A stretch of 64,000 nt of DNA from Siphonodentalium dalli (taxonomy: Eukaryota > Mollusca > Scaphopoda > Gadilida > Siphonodentaliidae), in assembly GCA_032622095.1 (NCBI GenBank), contig CP136065.1, positions 51,579,949 to 51,643,948 of the forward strand, written 5' to 3'. The notes beneath the pieces are model-generated. The model had not been told where the DNA came from, did not search any database, and was given only the letters and a program-made list of their open reading frames with translations. Position numbers and translations under genes: made by a program. This document shows, piece after piece, positions 55,661 through 64,000 of this stretch (within the stretch, counting starts at the first letter, position 1; every line of letters begins with the position of its first letter).

Positions 55661-56153
55661 GGTAACTCCTCAGGGAAAGCGCGGACACAATTTTTTATAC
55701 CCGTGGGCAGTAGGGCATATCGAGGTGTGCATTTGGTCCAATTTTCGATGCTCTGCGCCTCATAACTTCCGAGATAATAAAATGACATAAAGGGAGATAA
55801 CCCCGCAGGGGAAACGCGGACAATATTCATTATACGACGACCGGTTAGAACTCATTGACACCAACATACGTACACAATTTTAGTTTGCTACGCCTCATAC
55901 TTTCAGAGAATAAAGAGTTGCAAAATGGTTAAGTATAATAATAATAATGAAAATAATCGTTTTTTTTTTCTCCGTCATTAAATGTTTGGCCGAAATCGCG
56001 ATATTACCATTTTGAGTGTTCCTTAAATGCATACATTCCCTGAAAATATCGCGTTCCTACTGCAATTAGTTTCTGAGTATTTCCAATTAAACGGAAAACT
56101 GCCTCAATAGACAAACAATATACTTCCTTGGTTACACCATGGAAGTATAATAA
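55661..56153 (+). repeat. ~500-bp direct repeat, copy 1
   Basis: From GGTAACTCCTCAGGGAAAGC to CACCATGGAAGTATAATAA. Repeated nearly identically at 57065-57571, offset about 1.4 kb. Differences are a 10-base deletion here and a short T-run change, plus a few substitutions. Confidence 0.9.
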
Positions 56154-57064
56154 TAGAGAAAATATTGAGATAAAAGAATCGCAGTTTAGGAACACAAAAT
56201 GTTAAGTTGTGTCACTATATGTTATCCTGGCTTGTGTATTTCATGTGAAGTGTACGGGAGTAACCCCACCCCTGCCTCGAAACTGGGTGACGGGATTAGC
56301 ACATCGTCAATCCCGGCTCAAAATGCGAACTTTGAGGGCCCGTAATTTCGTTATTTTCCAATGGATTTAAAAACTGTTTTCAGTTTTGTGATCTGCTGCT
56401 CTCAGAGATGGTATTATATATATTTCATCGGATTCAGAGACGAATAACATTTTCGAACTTGACAAAAATATGTGCCCAATTTTAAACTTTGACGGACCAA
56501 ATCTCGGACAATTTCCAACGGATTAACGATCTGTTTTCAGTTTCGTAATCAGCTTGTATGGTAGATGCTATATTCCAAGTTTCATCTGATTATGAGACCA
56601 AAAAAAAATTGGGACCACCCCCTCCCCAGACCCACAATACTGAACCGAACCTGGCAGATTTTGGCGCACCACTTGCGCTCTTTATTCCGGTCACCCCAGC
56701 GTGTGATACGGCTTTCAATGTCTGACAATTTCAGAGGAGTTGCGGTCGTTAGCAGATCAGCCCAAAAATGCGAATTTCCAGGACAAATAACTCTGGTGTT
56801 TCTAATCGGATTTCAAAATTTCGTTTTGCTGTATGATCAACTTCAATTTTAGAATGTGCATACCGTAATTTTCGTTAAGAAAAAAAAAATTCGAAACTTT
56901 TGCCCCCACCCCGTTGTAAAAATATAAAACCGACCCTGTCCAGTTTTCGTTTTCGCACTCATCTCAGAACTACCAAGAGGACTGCGAAAACCGAATTCAG
57001 TTATCTACAATGATACGAATGAACAGCTGAGTACAACGAATTTGAGGTTCGCCTACTTATGGGG
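56154..57064. repeat. Interval between the ~500-bp direct repeats, with weak internal tandem repeat
   Basis: Two diverged units near 56340-56460 and 56500-56620 share TTTCCAA(T/C)GGATT, CTGTTTTCAGTTT(T/C)GT, GATG/GGTA and TTTCATC(G/T)GATT. No ORF with retroelement motifs, so an LTR-retrotransposon interior is not supported. Confidence 0.45.
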
Positions 57065-57571
57065 GGTAAGTCCTCAGGGAAAGCGCGGACACAATTTTTG
57101 ATACCCGTGGGCAGTAGGGCATATCGAGGTGTGCATTTGGTCCAATTTTCGATGCTCTGCGCCTCATAACTTCCGAGATAATAAAATGACATTGTTTTAT
57201 ATAAAGGGAGATAACTCCGCAGGGGAAACGCGGACAATATTCATTATACGACGACCGGTTAGAACTCATTGACACCAACATACGTACAAAATTTTAGTTT
57301 GCTACTCCTCATACTTTCAGAGAATAAAGAGTTGCAAAATGGTTAAGTATAATAATAATAATGAAAATAATCGTTTTTTTCTATTTTCTCCGTCATTAAA
57401 TGTTTGGCCGAAATCGCGATATTACCATTTTGAGTGTTCCTTAAATGCCTACATTCCCTGAAAATATCGCGTTCCTACTGCAATTAGTTTCTGAGTATTT
57501 CCAATTAAACGGAAAACTGCCTCAATAGAAAAACAATATACTTCCTTGGTTACACCATGGAAGTATAATAA
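57065..57571 (+). repeat. ~500-bp direct repeat, copy 2
   Basis: Second copy of 55661-56153. It ends directly against the ORF1-only LINE fragment at 57571. Confidence 0.9.
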
Positions 57572-57757
57572 AAGGTATTTATACTATTTGATGAATCGCG
57601 CGTGAACCTTTATCAATGCGTCACGGTGGTGGTCGGGTGGGTGACGCAGAATGTCAACTTTTGCCCAACCGAGAGCTTCAACCCACAGCTAATGTTTGGT
57701 GTCTCTGAGAGTGAGTCGTTTCTCGTCAATCATCTTATCAAACTTTGCAAATTCAAA
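57571..57757 (-). mobile_element. ORF1-only LINE family fragment (copy E) abutting the satellite
   Basis: On the minus strand it matches the C-terminal part of ORF1 in copy B (28290-28460) and copy C (42253-42390): CACCCACCCGACCACCACCG, GCATTGATAAAGGTTCACGC, GCGATTCATCAAATAGTATA. The satellite begins where the match ends. Confidence 0.75.
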
Positions 57758-60700
57758 AACCGATATGTTTGTGAGAGTCTAACTACCGATCTGTTTGTGA
57801 GAGTCTAACTACCGACCTGTTTGTGAGAGTCTAACTACCGACCTGTTTGTGAGAGTCTAACTACCGATCTGTTTGTTAGAGTCTAACTACCGACCTGTTT
57901 GTGAGAGTCTAACTACCGATATGTTTGTGAGAGTCTAACTACCGATCTGTTTGTGAGAGTCTAACTACCGACCTGTTTGTGAGAGTCTAACTACCGATCT
58001 GTATGTGAGAGTCTAACTACCGATCTGTTTGTGAGAGTCTAACTACCGACCTGTTTGTGAGAGTCTAACTACCGACCTGTTTGTGAGAGTCTAACTACCG
58101 ATCTGTTTGTGAGAGTCTAACTACCGATCTGTTTGTGAGAGTCTAACTACCGATCTGTTTGTGAGAGTCTAACTACCGATCTGTTTGTGAGAGTCTAACT
58201 ACCGACCTGTTTGTGAGAGTCTAACTACCGATCTGTTTGTGAGAGTCTAACTACCGATCTGTTTGTGAGAGTCTAACTACCGACCTGTTTGTGAGAGTCT
58301 AACTACCGACCTGTTTGTGAGAGTCTAACTACCGATCTGTTTGTTAGAGTCTAACTACCGATCTGTTTGTTAGAGTCTAACTACCGATCTGTTTGTTAGA
58401 GTCTAACTACCGATCTGTTTGTTAGAGTCTAACTACCGATCTGTTTGTTAGAGTCTAACTACCGATCTGTTTGTGAGAGTCTAACTACCGATCTGTTTGG
58501 GAGAGTCTAACTACCGATCTGTTTGTGAGAGTCTAACTACCGACCTGTTTGTGAGAGTCTAACTACCGATCTGTTTGTGAGAGTCTAACTACCGATCTGT
58601 TTGTGAGAGTCTAACTACCGATCTGTTTGTGAGAGTCTAACTACCGACCTGTTTGTGAGAGTCTAACTACCGATCTGTTTGTGAGAGTCTAACTACCGAT
58701 CTGTTTGTGAGAGTCTAACTACCGACCTGTTTGTGAGAGTCTAACTACCGACCTGTTTGTGAGAGTCTAACTACCGATCTGTTTGTTAGAGTCTAACTAC
58801 CGATCTGTTTGTTAGAGTCTAACTACCGATCTGTTTGTTAGAGTCTAACTACCGATCTGTTTGTTAGAGTCTAACTACCGATCTGTTTGTTAGAGTCTAA
58901 CTACCGATCTGTTTGTGAGAGTCTAACTACCGATCTGTTTGTGAGAGTCTAACTACCGACCTGTTTGTGAGAGTCTAACTACCGATCTGTTTGTGAGAGT
59001 CTAACTACCGATCTGTTTGTTAGAGTCTAACTACCGATCTGTTTGTGAGAGTCTAACTACCGATCTGTTTGTTAGAGTCTAACTACCGATCTGTTTGTGA
59101 GAGTCTAACTACCGATCTGTTTGTGAGAGTCTAACTACCGATCTGTTTGTTAGAGTCTAACTACCGACCTGTTTGTGAGAGTCTAACTACCGATATGTTT
59201 GTGAGAGTCTAACTACCGATCTGTTTGTGAGAGTCTAACTACCGACCTGTTTGTGAGAGTCTAACTACCGATCTGTATGTGAGAGTCTAACTACCGATCT
59301 GTTTGTGAGAGTCTAACTACCGATCTGTTTGTGAGAGTCTAACTACCGACCTGTTTGTGAGAGTCTAACTACCGATCTGTTTGTGAGAGTCTAACTACCG
59401 ACCTGTTTGTGAGAGTCTAACTACCGATATGTTTGTGAGAGACTAACTACCGATCTGTTTGTGAGAGTCTAACTACCGATCTGTTTGTGAGAGTCTAACT
59501 ACCGATCTGTTTGTGAGAGTCTAACTACCGACCTGTTTGTGAGAGTCTAACTACCGATCTGTTTGTGAGAGTCTAACTACCGACCTGTTTGTGAGAGTCT
59601 AACTACCGATCTGTTTGTGAGAGTCTAACTACCGATCTGTTTGTGAGAGTCTAACTACCGACCTGTTTGTGAGAGTCTAACTACCGATCTGTATGTGAGA
59701 GTCTAACTACCGATCTGTTTGTGAGAGTCTAACTACCGACCTGTTTGTGAGAGTCTAACTACCGATCTGTTTGTGAGAGTCTAACTACCGACCTGTTTGT
59801 GAGAGTCTAACTACCGACCTGTTTGTGAGAGTCTAACTACCGATCTGTTTGTGAGAGTCTAACTACCGATCTGTTTGTGAGAGTCTAACTACCGATATGT
59901 TTGTGAGGGTCTAACTACCGATCTGTTTGTGAGAGTCTAACTACCGACCTGTTTGTGAGAGTCTAACTACCAATCTGTTTGTGAGAGTCTAACTACCGAT
60001 CTGTTTGTGAGAGTCTAACTACCGACCTGTTTGTGAGAGTCTAACTACCGATCTGTTTGTGAGAGTCTAACTACCGACCTGTTTGTGAGAGTCTAACTAC
60101 CGACCTGTTTGTGAGAGTCTAACTACCGATATGTGTGTGAGAGTCTAACTACCGATCTGTTTGTGAGAGTCTAACTACCGATCTGTTTGTTAGAGTCTAA
60201 CTACCGATCTGTTTGTGAGAGTCTAACTACCGATCTGTTTGTGAGAGTCTAACTACCAATCTGTTTGTGAGAGTCTAACTACCGATCTGTTTGTGAGAGT
60301 CTAACTACCGACCTGTTTGTGAGAGTCTAACTACCGATCTGTTTGTGAGAGTCTAACTACCGATCTGTTTGTGAGAGTCTAACTACCGATATGTGTGTGA
60401 GAGTCTAACTACCGATCTGTTTGTGAGAGTCTAACTACCGATCTGTTTGTTAGAGTCTAACTACCGATCTGTTTGTGAGAGTCTAACTACCGATCTGTTT
60501 GTGAGAGTCTAACTACCGATCTGTTTGTGAGAGTCTAACTACCGATCTGTTTGTGAGAGTCTAACTACCGATCTGTTTGTTAGAGTCTAACTACCGATCT
60601 GTTTGTGAGAGTCTAACTACCGATCTGTTTGTGAGAGTCTAACTACCGACCTGTTTGTGAGAGTCTAACTACCGATCTGTTTGTGAGAGTCTAACTACCG

Positions 60701-63700
60701 ATCTGTTTGTGAGAGTCTAACTACCGACCTGTTTGTGAGAGTCTAACTACCGACCTGTTTGTGAGAGTCTAACTACCGACCTGTTTGTGAGAGTCTAACT
60801 ACCGACCTGTTTGTTAGAGTCTAACTACCGACCTGTTTGTTAGAGTCTAACTACCGATCTGTTTGTTAGAGTCTAACTACCGATATGTTTGTGAGAGTCT
60901 AACTACCGATCTGTTTGTGAGAGTCTAACTACCGATCTGTTTGTGAGAGTCTAACTACCGATCTGTTTGTTAGAGTCTAACTACCGATCTGTTTGTGAGA
61001 GTCTAACTACCGATCTGTTTGTGAGAGTCTAACTACCGACCTGTTTGTGAGAGTCTAACTACCGACCTGTTTGTTAGAGTCTAACTACCGATCTGTTTGT
61101 TAGAGTCTAACTACCGATCTGTTTGTTAGAGTCTAACTACCGATATGTTTGTGAGAGTCTAACTACCGATCTGTTTGTGAGAGTCTAACTACCGATCTGT
61201 TTGTGAGAGTCTAACTACCGATCTGTTTGTTAGAGTCTAACTACCGATCTGTTTGTGAGAGTCTAACTACCGATATGTTTGTGAGAGTCTAACTACCGAT
61301 CTGTTTGTGAGAGTCTAACTACCGACCTGTTTGTTAGAGTCTAACTACCGATCTGTTTGTGAGAGTCTAACTACCGATCTGTTTGTGAGAGTCTAACTAC
61401 CGATCTGTTTGTGAGAGTCTAACTACCGATCTGTTTGTGAGAGTCTAACTACCGACCTGTTTGTGAGAGTCTAACTACCGATCTGTTTGTGAGAGTCTAA
61501 CTACCAATCTGTTTGTGAGAGTCTAACTACCGACCTGTTTGTGAGAGTCTAACTACCGATCTGTTTGTGAGAGTCTAACTACCAATCTGTTTGTGAGAGT
61601 CTAACTACCGATCTGTTTGTGAGAGTCTAACTACCGACCTGTTTGTGAGAGTCTAACTACCGACCTGTTTGTGAGAGTCTAACTACCGACCTGTTTGTGA
61701 GAGTCTAACTACCGACCTGTTTGTTAGAGTCTAACTACCGATCTGTTTGTTAGAGTCTAACTACCGATATGTTTGTGAGAGTCTAACTATCGACCTGTCT
61801 GTGAGAGTCTAACTACCGACCTGTTTGTGAGAGTCTAACTACCGATCTGTTTGTTAGAGTCTAACTACCGATCTGTTTGTGAGAGTCTAACTACCGATCT
61901 GTTTGTGAGAGTCTAACTACCGACCTGTTTGTGATAGTCTAACTACCGATCTGTTTGTGAGAGTCTAACTACCGACCTGTTTGTGAGAGTCTAACTACCG
62001 ATCTGTTTGTGAGAGTCTAACTACCGACCTGTTTGTGAGAGTCTAACTACCGATCTGTTTGTTAGAGTCTAACTACCGATCTGTTTGTGAGAGTCTAACT
62101 ACCGATCTGTTTGTGAGAGTCTAACTACCGATCTGTTTGTGAGAGTCTAACTACCGATCTGTTTGTGAGAGTCTAACTACCGATCTGTTTGTGAGAGTCT
62201 AACTACCGATCTGTTTGTGAGGGTCTAACTACCGATCTGTTTGTGAGAGTCTAACTACCGATCTGTTTGTTAGAGTCTAACTACCGATATGTTTGTGAGA
62301 GTCTAACTACCGACCTGTGTGTGAGAGTCTAACTACCGATCTGTTTGTGAGGGTCTAACTACCGATCTGTTTGTGAGAGTCTAACTACCGATCTGTTTGT
62401 TAGAGTCTAACTACCGATATGTTTGTGAGGGTCTAACTACCGATCTGTTTGTGAGAGTCTAACTACCGATCTGTTTGTGAGGGTCTAACTACCGATCTGT
62501 TTGTGAGAGTCTAACTACCGATCTGTTTGTTAGAGTCTAACTACCGATATGTTTGTGAGAGTCTAACTACCGACCTGTGTGTGAGAGTCTAACTACCGAT
62601 CTGTTTTTGAGGGTCTAACTACCGATCTGTCTGTGAGGGTCTAACTACCGACCTGTTTGTGAGAGTCTAACTACCGATCTGTTTGTTAGAGTCTAACTAC
62701 CGATATGTTTGTTAGAGTCTAACTACCGACCTGTTTGTGAGAGTCTAACTACCGACCTGTTTGTGAGAGTCTAACTACCGATCTGTTTGTGAGAGTCTAA
62801 CTACCGATCTGTTTGTGAGAGTCTAACTACCGATATGTCTGTGAGAGTCTAACTACCGATCTGTTTGTTAGAGTCTAACTACCGATATGTCTGTGAGAGT
62901 CTAACTACCGATCTGTTTGTTAGAGTCTAACTACCGATCTGTTTGTTAGAGTCTAACTACCGATCTGTTTGTGAGAGTCTAACTACCGACCTGTTTGTGA
63001 GAGTCTAACTACCGACCTGTTTGTGAGAGTCTAACTACCGACCTGTTTGTGAGAGTCTAACTACCGATATGTGTGTGAGAGTCTAACTACCGACCTGTTT
63101 GTGAGAGTCTAACTACCGATATGTGTGTGAGAGTCTAACTACCGATCTGTTTGTTAGAGTCTAACTACCGATCTGTTTGTGAGAGTCTAACTACCGATCT
63201 GTTTGTGAGAGTCTAACTACCGACCTGTTTGTGAGAGTCTAACTACCGACCTGTTTGTGAGAGTCTAACTACCGATATGTGTGTGAGAGTCTAACTACCG
63301 ATCTGTTTGTGAGAGTCTAACTACCGATCTGTTTGTTAGAGTCTAACTACCGATATGTTTGTGAGAGTCTAACTACCGACCTGTTTGTGAGAGTCTAACT
63401 ACCGATCTGTTTGTGAGAGTCTAACTACCGATCTGTTTGTTAGAGTCTAACTACCGATATGTTTGTGAGAGTCTAACTACCGACCTGTGTGTGAGAGTCT
63501 AACTACCGATCTGTTTTTGAGGGTCTAACTACCGATCTGTCTGTGAGGGTCTAACTACCGACCTGTTTGTGAGAGTCTAACTACCGATCTGTTTGTGAGA
63601 GTCTAACTACCGATCTGTTTGTGAGAGTCTAACTACCGATCTGTTTGTGAGAGTCTAACTATCGACCTGTTTGTGAGAGTCTAACTACCGACCTGTTTGT

Positions 63701-64000
63701 GAGAGTCTAACTACCGATCTGTTTGTGAGAGTCTAACTACCGATCTGTTTGTGAGAGTCTAACTACCGATCTGTTTGTGAGAGTCTAACTACCGATCTGT
63801 TTGTGAGAGTCTAACTATCGACCTGTTTGTGAGAGTCTAACTACCGACCTGTTTGTGAGAGTCTAACTACCGACCTGTTTGTGAGAGTCTAACTACCGAT
63901 CTGTTTGTGAGAGTCTAACTATCGACCTGTTTGTGAGAGTCTAACTACCGATCTGTTTGTTAGAGTCTAACTACCGATCTGTTTGTGAGAGTCTAACTAC
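57757..64000. repeat. 26-bp satellite array, ~240 copies, runs off the window
   Basis: The unit is GATCTGTTTGTGAGAGTCTA ACTACC. Most variation is at three sites: GAT/GAC before CTG, CTG/ATG, and TTTGTGAG/TTTGTTAG; minor variants are GAGGGTC and TGTGTG. Higher-order repetition is clear: a block of two GAC units followed by five TTAG units recurs at an offset of 442 bases (17 units; 58341 and 58783), a GATATGTGTGTG unit recurs at 260 (10 units; 60131 and 60391), and a GTTTTTGAGGG/GTCTGTGAGGG pair recurs at 910 (35 units; 62601 and 63511). The period is not a multiple of three, so it holds no long ORF. Confidence 0.97.

Noticed and set aside
55661-57571. Complete LTR retrotransposon
   Set aside because: The direct repeats would fit as LTRs, but the 0.9 kb interior has no gag or pol motif and no recognisable primer-binding site.
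57757-64000. CRISPR-like regular array
   Set aside because: The 26-base units are contiguous with no unique spacers, in eukaryotic DNA; it is a satellite.

Overview
This 64 kb window is AT-rich animal nuclear DNA made almost entirely of repeats. I found no convincing host gene exons, no rRNA and no CRISPR. The variety of elements (several LINE types, GalEa-like Copia, DIRS-like tyrosine-recombinase retroelement, Crypton-like remnant, many TTAA-flanked MITEs) and LINE tails containing CGTTAAACCC suggest a marine lophotrochozoan, plausibly a mollusc. The species assignment is inference. The only intact long coding region is a 1047-codon LINE polyprotein on the minus strand (50614-53757).

Layout. 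1-11 kb: G-run repeats, TTAA-type MITEs and a 510-bp foldback. 11.49-14.94 kb: a minisatellite of mixed 33/30-bp units, flanked by two diverged direct copies of a ~190-bp sequence. 16.2-19.7 kb: an ORF1-only LINE (copy A), into which an L1-like LINE inserted with a perfect 126-bp target-site duplication; a MITE lies next to it. 20-25 kb: clustered MITEs, a duplicated segment, a tRNA-like SINE head and a three-unit 330-bp repeat. 25.4-29.7 kb: a Copia pol gene split by a DNA transposon and by ORF1-only LINE copy B. 32.4-34.9 kb: a decayed DIRS-like element with gag zinc finger, RNase H and tyrosine recombinase. 37.3-38.7 kb: a second 5'-truncated L1-like LINE with its own TSD and poly(A). 41.5-43.0 kb: ORF1-only LINE copy C, interrupted by a MITE. 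44-50 kb: two foldback elements, a Crypton-like remnant and a MITE. 50.1-53.8 kb: the intact LINE. 54-57.6 kb: LINE tail fragment and a ~500-bp direct-repeat pair. 57.76-64 kb: a 26-bp satellite that runs off the end of the window and begins directly against an ORF1-only LINE fragment.

Main novelty candidate: a family of ~1.6-1.8 kb LINE derivatives with a 5' leader, a Gag-like ORF1 with zinc knuckles and a conserved 3' tail, but no endonuclease or reverse transcriptase, in three copies, two with target-site duplications. This is the architecture of the mammalian half-LINE HAL1. They would have to be mobilised in trans. A second candidate is a TTAA-MITE superfamily whose diverse copies keep the same palindromic core (CCAATGCATTCTCTTATATA). 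A third is the possible birth of the 26-bp satellite from LINE ORF1 sequence.
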